Shown here: positions 1 through 7,827 of the stretch, piece after piece | How the letters are laid out: the number at the start of each line of letters is the position of its first letter | How positions within the stretch are numbered: the first letter of the stretch is position 1 | Source of the DNA: an uncultured Porphyromonas sp. | GTDB lineage: Bacteria; Bacteroidota; Bacteroidia; Bacteroidales; Porphyromonadaceae | NCBI GenBank assembly: GCA_943912835.1 | Contig: CALTVJ010000014.1 | Coordinates: 1 to 29,172, forward strand | Length of the DNA: 29,172 nucleotides | Reading direction: 5' to 3' | Notes under the pieces: generated by a model | The model's database searches: none | The model's input: only the letters and a program-made list of their open reading frames with translations | Told to the model about the DNA's origin: nothing | Translations under genes and position numbers: made by a program

Positions 1-45
1 AGCTACCGAATCCACTTCACTCCTTCAAGCATAACGTATTTTGAT

Positions 46-53
46 TAACTTTG
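46..53 (+). promoter_or_regulatory. -7 promoter box for the TlpA-like gene
   Basis: TAACTTTG matches the Bacteroidota -7 consensus TAnnTTTG and lies 34 bp before the start codon at 88. No clear TTTG -33 element is visible upstream, so the call rests on the -7 box and its position. Confidence 0.5.
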
Positions 54-87
54 TCTACCGATACCAAACATATCAAAAAAGACAAAA

Positions 88-1203
88 ATGAAGAAATTAG
101 GATTGGCTCTTGTAGCCACCATGGCTAACCTAGTAGCCTGCCAAAACACAAATAGCACCTCTGAGAAGATTATCATCGAGGGACAAGTCAACGAAGAAGT
201 CGAAAACTTCGATGCCAAAAGAGACTATGTCTACCTACTCAACGAGAGCGGACAGGCAATCGATAGTATGCGTATAGAAAACAATCGCTTCCGTTTCGAA
301 CGCCCAGAGGGCGATAGTCTAAGCTATGCTATCGTGCGACTCGGACACATTTACACCGTGCCTACATTCGTAGAGGTCGGGACGAGCCAAATAGACTTCC
401 TCAAAGAGTGGGCTAGCGGAACGCCCCTCAACGACAAAATGACGAAGTTTTACGAAGACTATAATCAACTCTCACAACAGACTCGCAACAAAATAGACTC
501 TATATACAATGCTGGGCATACCCAAGAGATGCTAGACTCACTTGTCTCGGCAAGTGTATATAACCTACAAGGGCAAGTCGGACAAATAGCTGAAGGCATC
601 CTCCGTGAGCACAACAACGATGCTCTAGGCGTACGCATGATGCTTGAGCTACTTTCACTCGAGCACGCCACCAGCGAAGATGCCGAGGCTTGGCGTAAGC
701 TCGCAGGCGAATATGTCCTCAATAACAAAGAGGTCGCACAGCGTCTAAAACGTTTTGAGGCGAAAAAGACGACCGCTATAGGACAAACATTCGTAGACTT
801 CACAGGGCAGACAGCCGAAGGCTCAGACGTCAAGCTCAGTCAATATGTAGCCCAAGGACATTACACCTTGGTAGACTTCTGGGCAAGCTGGTGTGGTCCT
901 TGTCGTGCTGAGTTTAAGCACCTCAAAGAGGTTTATAAAAAATACAAGCCTCTCGGCTTGGAGATCGTCGGCATTGCGATCTCTGATAAGGTTGAGGATC
1001 ACAAAAAAGCCGTTCAAGAGGAAGGCATCACTTGGCCACAAATCATCAGTGAGAAAGAGGCGGGTATGCTCTATGGCGTAAACTCTATCCCACACCTCAT
1101 GCTCATCGATCCATCGGGCAAAATCATAGCTCGTGGCTTACGTGGCGAAGAGGTAGACCAAGAGCTCGACAAAGCTCTCAAAAGCAACGGTGGCAAACTC
1201 TAG
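88..1203 (+). CDS. TlpA-like thiol-disulfide oxidoreductase lipoprotein (DUF4369 + thioredoxin fold)
   Basis: This is a periplasmic, membrane-anchored thioredoxin-like protein of 371 residues. The N-terminus is a lipoprotein signal with lipobox NLVAC (Cys18). Residues about 27-90 resemble the DUF4369 domain common in Bacteroidota TlpA relatives. A helical linker follows, then an AhpC/TSA-thioredoxin domain from about 230. The active site WASWCGPC has Cys269 and Cys272, and a cis-Pro sits in NSIPHL near residue 338. Such proteins reduce or resolve disulfides in exported proteins. The specific partner is unknown. The DoxX-like gene starts 12 bp downstream, so the two are probably co-transcribed and may share a redox role (inference). 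Confidence 0.9.
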   Translation: MKKLGLALVATMANLVACQNTNSTSEKIIIEGQVNEEVENFDAKRDYVYLLNESGQAIDSMRIENNRFRFERPEGDSLSYAIVRLGHIYTVPTFVEVGTSQIDFLKEWASGTPLNDKMTKFYEDYNQLSQQTRNKIDSIYNAGHTQEMLDSLVSASVYNLQGQVGQIAEGILREHNNDALGVRMMLELLSLEHATSEDAEAWRKLAGEYVLNNKEVAQRLKRFEAKKTTAIGQTFVDFTGQTAEGSDVKLSQYVAQGHYTLVDFWASWCGPCRAEFKHLKEVYKKYKPLGLEIVGIAISDKVEDHKKAVQEEGITWPQIISEKEAGMLYGVNSIPHLMLIDPSGKIIARGLRGEEVDQELDKALKSNGGKL

Positions 1204-1215
1204 GAGATAATCAAG

Positions 1216-1662
1216 ATGATACGTCAACTCAAAACAGCTCTACGCATCTTACTGGGTATATCTCTACTCTACCCCGGTATCGGTCACTTGAGCTTTGCCA
1301 AAGACAAATTCGCCTTGGTTGTCCCCAGCTATTTGCAGTGGTCAGAAGGCTTTGTAGACTTTATCGTTATCAGCTCTGGTATTGCAGAGATAGCCTTTGC
1401 TTTGGGACTCCTTTTGTGGACAAAAGAACAAAAAAGAATAGGTGCAGCTTTGGCGATATTCTTTGTTTTGATCTTCCCTGGTAATATCCATCAATATCTA
1501 CATCATATTGATATCCCACCGCTACTAGCTAGTGAGGAGGCTCGCTTTATAAGACTATTCTTTCAACCCGTATTCATTGCTTGGGCTCTGTGGTGCACCA
1601 ATGGCACAAACACTCTACTCAGCTGGATCGGGATAAAGAGAGAGAAAACATCTCATTCATAA
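1216..1662 (+). CDS. DoxX-like inner-membrane protein
   Basis: A 148-residue hydrophobic protein with about four predicted membrane segments (near residues 8-24, 45-65, 75-92 and 115-135). The pattern GISLLYPGIGHL followed by a segment ending in FPGNIHQYLHH resembles the DoxX/DoxD-like family. Those proteins are small, often lie beside redox genes, and mostly lack a defined function. The gene is 12 bp behind the thioredoxin-like lipoprotein and is followed directly by a terminator, so the pair appears to be a complete operon. Family assignment is by overall pattern only. Confidence 0.7.
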   Translation: MIRQLKTALRILLGISLLYPGIGHLSFAKDKFALVVPSYLQWSEGFVDFIVISSGIAEIAFALGLLLWTKEQKRIGAALAIFFVLIFPGNIHQYLHHIDIPPLLASEEARFIRLFFQPVFIAWALWCTNGTNTLLSWIGIKREKTSHS

Positions 1663-1673
1663 ACCTAAGAATT

Positions 1674-1715
1674 AAGGACAATGCTATACTTCACGGTATG
1701 AGTATTGTCCTTTTT
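1674..1715 (+). terminator. Rho-independent terminator of the TlpA-DoxX operon
   Basis: Arms AAGGACAAT (1674-1682) and ATTGTCCTT (1704-1712) pair, with an inner ATAC/GTAT stem, and a T run follows. It lies 12 bp after the DoxX stop. It overlaps the TTG at 1705 that would otherwise extend the next ORF, which argues for the ATG at 1750 as the real start. Confidence 0.8.
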
Positions 1716-1749
1716 CGTTGAGTTAACACAAAACAATCTCGCTGGTAAA

Positions 1750-3129
1750 ATGAATACGCACAAATATCTAGGATATATCCTCACTCTTTGCCTCACCCTA
1801 CTCTCTGCGTGTAGCAAAAAAAGCCAAGACACACCTGTAGCCCTAAGATTGTCTCAAGAAAAATTTGAACACATCTCCGCCAGTGGCGCACATATAAGCC
1901 TAGAGATCGAAGCACAAGAGTCGTGGGAAGCCTACACAACTGGCGATTGGTACGACATCTCGGAGGTAAGAGGTCAAGCAGGCAAAAGTAAACTCGAGAT
2001 TGAGGTGAGTGGCAACTTCGGAGAGAGTCGTCAAGGGACTATAAGCATCAAAAACAAAAGTGGTCTCAGCCGTACGATTATCCTTAAACAGGGCACTCTC
2101 GCTCCTGGTCAAGAGGTACACTACCGCCTGCCCGTGATTATTCATATTCTTTACAAAGACGCTAGCGACAAAAAGCAAAATCCACCAGCTAAACTCTTCG
2201 CAGATGCCTTAGAGGAGGTCAACGAATTGTATCGTGAGAAACTAAATATAAATGTTGAGTTTGTACTCGCTAAAAAGTCTCCCGACGGCACAAAACTCAA
2301 AGAAGCTGGTATCCATCGCATTCGCTGGGAGAGTAACAAACTCAACCCCTTTGATGTAGTCCATGGCAACGACAAGCAAAAGTACAGAGATCTCCTCTGG
2401 GACTTCAATAAGTACATCAACATCTTCGTCTATAGCTTCAATGGCGAAAAACATAATGACGAAAATGCAACACCCGTAGACCAGATACTCGGCTTAGCAC
2501 AAATGCCCTTTATGCCCGAAACCGACCCACTCGAAGGGCTTAGCACCATCAAAGGTCTAAATCATATTAGCCTTAAACAGATGCCCTACCCCCACTCTGT
2601 CAGCATCAATGCCAATCACCTAGAATACGAATCACCCTTAAAGAAGTACACACGTTTTGCCGTGGGAGAGGCAGTCAAACATCTCGACCAGAGACAAAAT
2701 AAACTATCCTCAACTTTGGCACACGAGCTAGGGCATTATCTCGGCTTATTTCATGTTTTCTCAGAGGGCGACCATGGTTGTACCGATACGGACTATTGTA
2801 GCGACACCGAGAGTTACGACAAAACCATCTATCTACAATCCTTTGTCAAGCCATTAGAACGTTTCTTAAACACCAACAATGAGCTATATTTCTACAAGCT
2901 GTTTGAGCGCAGCAACTGTCAGGGTAAAACCTTCGTTTCACGCAACATCATGGACTATAGCTATACTTACCTCAACGAGTTCACTCCCGAGCAACGTAAA
3001 CGTATGCGCCACGTCCTCTATTATGGATTGACTACCCCAGGGGTCAAAAAGCGCAAAGTACACACTACAGGGCGAGCTATTCAAGCCGATGAACTACGTC
3101 CACAAATCGTCGTGTGCCGAGGGCTGTAA
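1750..3129 (+). CDS. Zinc-dependent metalloprotease lipoprotein (BACON + metzincin)
   Basis: Predicted cell-surface or periplasmic zinc endopeptidase of 459 residues. The ATG at 1750 is chosen because it gives a proper lipoprotein signal with lipobox LLSAC (Cys21), whereas the upstream TTG lies inside a terminator. Residues about 28-115 look like a BACON domain, a beta-sandwich common in Bacteroidota surface proteins. The catalytic domain carries the full metzincin motif HELGHYLGLFH (His325, Glu326, His329, His335) and a Met-turn NIMDY (Met401), as in pappalysin-like M43 enzymes. Several cysteines (CTDTDYC, NCQG) could form disulfides. The substrate is unknown. No clear promoter was found in the 37 bp after the preceding terminator. 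Confidence 0.85.
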   Translation: MNTHKYLGYILTLCLTLLSACSKKSQDTPVALRLSQEKFEHISASGAHISLEIEAQESWEAYTTGDWYDISEVRGQAGKSKLEIEVSGNFGESRQGTISIKNKSGLSRTIILKQGTLAPGQEVHYRLPVIIHILYKDASDKKQNPPAKLFADALEEVNELYREKLNINVEFVLAKKSPDGTKLKEAGIHRIRWESNKLNPFDVVHGNDKQKYRDLLWDFNKYINIFVYSFNGEKHNDENATPVDQILGLAQMPFMPETDPLEGLSTIKGLNHISLKQMPYPHSVSINANHLEYESPLKKYTRFAVGEAVKHLDQRQNKLSSTLAHELGHYLGLFHVFSEGDHGCTDTDYCSDTESYDKTIYLQSFVKPLERFLNTNNELYFYKLFERSNCQGKTFVSRNIMDYSYTYLNEFTPEQRKRMRHVLYYGLTTPGVKKRKVHTTGRAIQADELRPQIVVCRGL

Positions 3130-3181
3130 ACGATGTCACTCCTTGGCAGTTAGGCTTACATAGCGAGAGCCCCAAACGAAA

Positions 3182-3212
3182 AAGGAGCGTGTCCGAAAGG
3201 GACACGCTCCTT
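3182..3212. terminator. Bidirectional terminator between the metalloprotease gene and rpoD
   Basis: A hairpin with 13-bp arms AAGGAGCGTGTCC and GGACACGCTCCTT around a short GAAAG loop lies between two convergent genes. The minus strand continues into a T-rich tract (CTCCTTTTTCG), so it should end rpoD transcription; it probably serves the plus-strand gene too. Confidence 0.85.
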
Positions 3213-3235
3213 CTATTTTATAGCCAACCGTACTC

Positions 3236-4099
3236 CTAACCCAAATAGGCTTTCAACGGTCCACAATCGGCCGTAGCACGCAGACGACGAATAGATTTTT
3301 CCTTAATCTGGCGTACACGCTCACGTGTCAAACCAAACTTTTCGCCAATCTCCTCAAGTGTCATCGCCTGTGGCACACCTATACCAAAGAAGCACTTCAC
3401 AATATCCGCTTCACGCTCCGATAAGTCAGACAGCACGCGCTCTATCTCTAGCGAGAGAGACTCATGCAGTAGACTACGGTCTGTAGAGGGAGCATCCTCG
3501 TTCGTCAAAACATCAATCAGACTATTGTCTTCGCCCTCTTGGAAAGGCGCATCTACCGACACATGTCGCCCAGACACTTTGAGCGTATCAGCGATTTTGT
3601 TTTCATCAAGTCCTAATATCTCAGCGAGTTCAGCTGGTGAAGGACGACGCTCATTCTCCTGCTCAAACTTAGCCAAGGCTTTTTGTATCTTGTTGAGCGT
3701 ACCAACCTGATTGAGGGGCAAACGCACAATACGACTTTGCTCTGCAAGTGCCTGAAGTATCGACTGACGGATCCACCAAACAGCATAAGAGATGAATTTG
3801 AAACCACGAGTTTCATCAAACTTCTCAGCTGCCTTGATCAAGCCTAAGTTACCCTCATTAATCAGGTCAGGCAAACTCAAACCTTGATTTTGATATTGCT
3901 TTGCCACCGACACGACGAAGCGCAGATTAGCACGAGTCAGCTTATCGAGCGCGCGACGATCGCCACGGCGAATAGCCTGTGCTAGCTCTACCTCCTCTTC
4001 GATGCTGATAAGCTCTTCACGTCCTATTTCTTGTAGATAGCGGTCTAGTGATGCACTCTCGCGATTGGTTATTGACTTCGAAATTTTAAGCTGTCTCAT
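3236..4099 (-). CDS. rpoD: Primary sigma factor RpoD (sigma-70 family, Bacteroidota type)
   Basis: Housekeeping sigma factor that directs RNA polymerase to TAnnTTTG promoters. It has 287 residues, the normal length in Bacteroidota, whose primary sigma lacks the long N-terminal region 1.1 of E. coli RpoD. Region 1.2 covers about 15-48 (DRYLQEIGREELISIEEE). Region 2 covers about 52-122 (LTRANLRFVVSVAKQYQNQG, then the promoter-melting segment FKFISYAVWWIRQSI). Region 3 covers about 130-205. Region 4 covers about 218-275 with the -35-type helix-turn-helix MTLEEIGEKFGLTRERVRQI. It is monocistronic, with a -7 box upstream and a strong terminator downstream. Confidence 0.97.
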   Translation of the reverse strand: MRQLKISKSITNRESASLDRYLQEIGREELISIEEEVELAQAIRRGDRRALDKLTRANLRFVVSVAKQYQNQGLSLPDLINEGNLGLIKAAEKFDETRGFKFISYAVWWIRQSILQALAEQSRIVRLPLNQVGTLNKIQKALAKFEQENERRPSPAELAEILGLDENKIADTLKVSGRHVSVDAPFQEGEDNSLIDVLTNEDAPSTDRSLLHESLSLEIERVLSDLSEREADIVKCFFGIGVPQAMTLEEIGEKFGLTRERVRQIKEKSIRRLRATADCGPLKAYLG

Positions 4100-4166
4100 C
4101 TCCTTATTCTTACTCTGTGTTTATTCTCGTAACAAGCGTATAATCGTATAGGTTCAAAACGGGCTA

Positions 4167-4174
4167 CAAAGATA
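4167..4174 (-). promoter_or_regulatory. -7 promoter box for rpoD
   Basis: On the minus strand this reads TATCTTTG, a perfect TAnnTTTG match, 67 bp upstream of the rpoD start. No matching TTTG was seen at the expected -33 distance. Confidence 0.6.
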
Positions 4175-4216
4175 CGTATTATCTTGGTTTTTAGCCTCCT
4201 TAATGTAACAAAACTA

Positions 4217-4244
4217 GGGCTGACGCAGTTACCTGCGCCAGCCC
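4217..4244 (-). terminator. Terminator at the end of the SusC/SusD operon
   Basis: GGGCTG-A-CGCAG and CTGCG-C-CAGCCC form a stem with one mismatch around a TTAC loop. On the minus strand the hairpin is followed by CTAGTTTTG. It lies 84 bp after the stop of the last operon gene and upstream of the rpoD promoter. Confidence 0.7.
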
Positions 4245-4328
4245 CCAAACACAAACAAATCATGAAAAACTTAGACTACTCAATCAAAAATCACATAGAT
4301 CCTTGCCGAGTAAGACTAAAAACAAAAC

Positions 4329-5396
4329 TTATTTCTTCGTGATGCTGAAGTCCGTAATCGAGCTTAGACGATTACCGCCTTCATAGAAACCTCCCCATCT
4401 ATTATCTCTAATAATACCAAAGACAATAGCTTTGTAAACCGAGTTGGGGCGTGGATCTGCAAACGTAAAGCTTGGATGCTCTAGATCATTATTCCAAGAA
4501 CCAACAAAATTACTTTGGTTGAGCGCGTAATTAGGTTTGCCATCAGCCGCTTTGGGATAACCTGCAGCCCACAAGAAAAGATATAAACTCTCGTTTGCCG
4601 CTGTAATATCTTGAGGTTTCGCCATTTCTCCCGAAGCAATCGTGATCGCAAAAGTATCCTCATCAATAGATACAGGCACTGGTACTGCCAGACCACGTAA
4701 CTCAAAAGTACCATCTGCACGCTTGGCGAGCTCTACATCTGCCGTTTGTCGTGGTTGATTATACTGTATCGTATAACTAAGCGTATAAGTACCAAGCAAG
4801 ACATCACGAGATGTACGCTGAGAGACCTTGATCGTACGGCTAAAGAGCTCAGTGCGCACCTCTACGTTCGTTGAGCGTGATGCGGCATTCGTCATAGGCG
4901 CAAGCGTAAAGATCAGCTCGCCTGCCTCATAGCGCACTTGTAGCCAGTCGGCGTTATGCTTCACTTCTGGAGCTTTGTCACCCGTCACAGCGAAACGCTT
5001 CTCACCACCCTTGTTATCTAAGGCAAAAGACGCCAGACTCTCTACACCATAAATCTTACCCATCTGATGCACGGGTACAGCAATATGGCTATCTCCCTTA
5101 GTGAGAGTAATAACACACGAACGCATTTCGGCAGAAGTATTCTCAAGAAGGCTCACCTCTAGGGTCGTATCATCGACCTTCTTTAGGCTACACCAGTCAC
5201 CCGAACTAGCGAACTCAAAACCGCCCTCGGTGAGTTTTACGACACCGACTGATGCCCCACTCTCACTTGAGATCGTATTGCTCACGACCTTAAACGTCGT
5301 TGTCGCATCTTCGTATTTGTCCTTACTACACGCCGTTACTACGACAGACGAGAGCAGGCATACCATACTCAATAAAAGACTTGATAGTTTTTTCAT
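4329..5396 (-). CDS. BACON-domain lipoprotein, last gene of the SusC/SusD operon
   Basis: A 355-residue predicted surface lipoprotein with lipobox VVTAC (Cys23). Residues about 45-112 and 115-195 look like two consecutive BACON-type beta-sandwich repeats; each has a GDW/ADW element and a VHQMG or VSQRT-like end. The C-terminal part (about 200-355) starts LLGTYTLSYTIQY and is beta-rich. It resembles the lipoproteins that sit beside DUF4302 genes, but I cannot name the domain. The gene starts 6 bp after the DUF4302 stop, so the two are translated from the same transcript. By position it could be a SusE/SusF-like accessory ligand-binding protein (inference); no carbohydrate specificity can be read from it. 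Confidence 0.75.
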   Translation of the reverse strand: MKKLSSLLLSMVCLLSSVVVTACSKDKYEDATTTFKVVSNTISSESGASVGVVKLTEGGFEFASSGDWCSLKKVDDTTLEVSLLENTSAEMRSCVITLTKGDSHIAVPVHQMGKIYGVESLASFALDNKGGEKRFAVTGDKAPEVKHNADWLQVRYEAGELIFTLAPMTNAASRSTNVEVRTELFSRTIKVSQRTSRDVLLGTYTLSYTIQYNQPRQTADVELAKRADGTFELRGLAVPVPVSIDEDTFAITIASGEMAKPQDITAANESLYLFLWAAGYPKAADGKPNYALNQSNFVGSWNNDLEHPSFTFADPRPNSVYKAIVFGIIRDNRWGGFYEGGNRLSSITDFSITKK

Positions 5397-5402
5397 AGTC
5401 TA

Positions 5403-6722
5403 TTAGTTTTTACGGATAAACTTAGGAACTTCAAGGTAAGGATCTACCCCATTCTTGGTGAAGACACCTTCGCCTTGCCAAATAATGAAGCTCTTGGCAA
5501 CAAAAGATCCCCAAGCCCCATTATCCACCATTTCATAGGTCGCAGGATTACTACCCTCGACAAGTTTGCTATACATCCCCGAGGTACCTCCCCAAGATAG
5601 ATTACGCCCATCTGGAGCAGCCCATACCGCCAACTGCGCCTCGCCATCATAGATAGGCTGGTTACGTATCTCGAAACGATGATGCTTGGGGTCGTAGAGT
5701 GCCTTGAGGACAAGCGGAGTATTTTTCACCGTAATGATGTATTCGTTACGAGCTCCCTCAGAGAACCTAGCATCATACCTATGTTGTCCTCCTCCGTACT
5801 CAAAAGTATACTCACCCAAATACTTGGCATACTCGGGATAAACAGCATCTGGACGCGCTGCGAGCTTGTCGCCTTTCTCACTCATGAAAGTCTTGTCACC
5901 AGCATTCCACGTCAGCGCAGCAATACCAGAGATAGGCTCATAAAAACGAATACCCTCTGGTAAAACAGCATAAGGCAATGTCTTACCTTGTAGGGGATTA
6001 CTCTCATCGTCCAAAAACTTGATGGTATAATAGGCATCGCCCGTTTCACTAGGAATCAGGTCTACCTTCTTCCCTGCAAAAGTCCCTGTAAGAGCCTCCA
6101 TGTGTGCCTTGTTAAGCCCCTGAGAGGTGTACATCTCGTCACGAAGAGCAACGACCGAACGTAGATAGTCTTTGAAAGACTCCTTGGCACGATACATCTT
6201 GATAACGTTCTTAGTCTTCTTCCCCTTGAGGATAATGAGGTCGTCGGAGTCGCTCTCCATCACCAAAAACTCGAAGTCACCCTCTAAGCCCTTACCAGGG
6301 CCTGCACCGATACCCAAGCCTGGATCGGCATAGTGATGTATATGCTCGTTGTAGGTCGAGAAGTTTAGCGTGATTGAGCGGTCTCTGTTGAGATCGTAGA
6401 CACTGCGTGCAGAGACGATGTCTTGCCCTGCCTTTTGAAGGTGTTCGCTAGCGATAAGCACATTACCCTTGTCATCAAACTTAAAGCCGATGACATAGCC
6501 CCCATAAGCCTGTTTGCTGTGTGGATAATACTCCATGATCCAGCCATGCTCCGAGCTTACGAGCTTCTGTCGGAAAGCTGTGATAGCCTCATCGACACGT
6601 TGCCCCGCAGGTTGCTCAAAGACTTGCTCGTCTTTTGAGCAGCTCGTTAGTATCAGACTTGGCGTTAGGCACAGAAGTCCTAAAGCACAAGCGTTTATTT
6701 TTACTTTATTGATGATATTCAT
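5403..6722 (-). CDS. DUF4302 domain lipoprotein
   Basis: A 439-residue lipoprotein with lipobox ILTSC (Cys28). The segment from about residue 38 (QRVDEAITAFRQKLVSSEHG, then WIMEYYPHSKQAYGGYVIGF and a KFDDKGNVLIASE-like stretch) is the hallmark N-terminal part of DUF4302 proteins. These are known almost only from Bacteroidota SusC/SusD loci and have no assigned activity. The rest is beta-rich with many aromatic residues and GGG/GAG turns, consistent with a surface binding role (inference). It lies 15 bp behind the zinc metallohydrolase gene and 6 bp ahead of the BACON gene. Confidence 0.85.
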   Translation of the reverse strand: MNIINKVKINACALGLLCLTPSLILTSCSKDEQVFEQPAGQRVDEAITAFRQKLVSSEHGWIMEYYPHSKQAYGGYVIGFKFDDKGNVLIASEHLQKAGQDIVSARSVYDLNRDRSITLNFSTYNEHIHHYADPGLGIGAGPGKGLEGDFEFLVMESDSDDLIILKGKKTKNVIKMYRAKESFKDYLRSVVALRDEMYTSQGLNKAHMEALTGTFAGKKVDLIPSETGDAYYTIKFLDDESNPLQGKTLPYAVLPEGIRFYEPISGIAALTWNAGDKTFMSEKGDKLAARPDAVYPEYAKYLGEYTFEYGGGQHRYDARFSEGARNEYIITVKNTPLVLKALYDPKHHRFEIRNQPIYDGEAQLAVWAAPDGRNLSWGGTSGMYSKLVEGSNPATYEMVDNGAWGSFVAKSFIIWQGEGVFTKNGVDPYLEVPKFIRKN

Positions 6723-6737
6723 AATGACAGTCCGTTT

Positions 6738-7808
6738 TTAGTTACAACCATGTCCCATAAACTGTGTGATCACCTGACATCTATGTCCACCTGCATACTT
6801 AGCCTTGCTGGTATCCAGCAGGTCCTCATCTTGGAGTAGAGCACGGATGATGTCGTTACGTTTCGCTACGGTCTCAGGCGAGAGAGGAGCGAAGACACGC
6901 AGTTCGTTAGAGAGTAGAGGCTTCCAGCTCTCCTCGATGAAGTTAAGATTCACAGCTTCTTCACCACGACGACGAGAGATGAGCTTGAGTTGGTCCATGT
7001 CAATGAGCCAAGTCGTACGCATATAGTCTTTCATGATAGCGATCTTCTGGTCAAGCTTCTTGTTACCTGCTTCACCTGCGGCATCACGCAGACGCTTCCA
7101 GTCTGCGTCTGTATTTGTGATGTATCTGGCTGTTACCTCGGCAATGTCTTCACGAGGCTGACTGCCTGCATAAGACGAGATGAAGCCCAAACGTGCCGCC
7201 TCCTCAAAAGAGCGGTTTTGCCACGAAGATGGGGCATAGTCCTCGGCACTGATGAGGTTGTACTCTTGCGCCCACTTAACGTTTTGGTGCAAGATGTGTG
7301 CAAACTCGTGATGCATCGTGTGGAAAAACATATCATTAAGGACCTCCACAGAGCTTGGATCAAGGTCATTGACACGATAGAGCACCACCTTGAGACCTGC
7401 CTCAGCAGTTGCCAAAGTGATAGTACCATCACCATTGTACGATGCCGAGCCAATCATGCTCAAGATACGAGGAGAGAAGCGACGCATGAAGTCCTTACCT
7501 GCGATCTCGTCATAAGCACCGAGCCATACGTGACGGACAACCTTCGCCATACGCATGCTTTGGTAGAGCGAGGCAGGAATAAGATTCTTGTTGTGGTCAC
7601 GCTCGATGTCCTCCATCTTGTACTTGAAGTCGATGTTGTAGTTGCCCATATAATTGTCCATGAGCCACTCATCAAAGCTGGTCTTAGCGACAGGCGTAAC
7701 AGTCGTTGGGCGGTTAGGGTCTACATCATTATCATCTTTACAGCCTACTAGCGTAGCCATACCGATAAGCCCCGACAGCAAACTGCGATATATCCATTTA
7801 GATTTCAT
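6738..7808 (-). CDS. Substrate import-associated zinc metallohydrolase lipoprotein
   Basis: A predicted zinc hydrolase of 356 residues anchored by lipobox LVGC (Cys23). It carries HEFAH (His167, Glu168, His171) preceded by another His (MHHEFAHILHQ). A downstream acidic segment, EDIAEVTARYI with Glu224, could supply the third zinc ligand in a gluzincin-like way. This pattern and the position directly after SusC/SusD match the family of metallohydrolase lipoproteins associated with SusC/SusD transporters (TIGR04549-type, Peptidase_Mx1 clan; recalled, not searched). The likely role is to trim the ligand at the cell surface before import. The bond cleaved and the substrate are unknown. It lies 19 bp after the SusD stop. 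Confidence 0.85.
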   Translation of the reverse strand: MKSKWIYRSLLSGLIGMATLVGCKDDNDVDPNRPTTVTPVAKTSFDEWLMDNYMGNYNIDFKYKMEDIERDHNKNLIPASLYQSMRMAKVVRHVWLGAYDEIAGKDFMRRFSPRILSMIGSASYNGDGTITLATAEAGLKVVLYRVNDLDPSSVEVLNDMFFHTMHHEFAHILHQNVKWAQEYNLISAEDYAPSSWQNRSFEEAARLGFISSYAGSQPREDIAEVTARYITNTDADWKRLRDAAGEAGNKKLDQKIAIMKDYMRTTWLIDMDQLKLISRRRGEEAVNLNFIEESWKPLLSNELRVFAPLSPETVAKRNDIIRALLQDEDLLDTSKAKYAGGHRCQVITQFMGHGCN

Positions 7809-7827
7809 ATTCTTTTCGTTTTAAGGA

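Noticed and set aside
6990..7751. 253-residue plus-strand frame opposite the zinc metallohydrolase
   Set aside because: Long antisense shadow of a well-supported gene; no domain, no ribosome-binding context.
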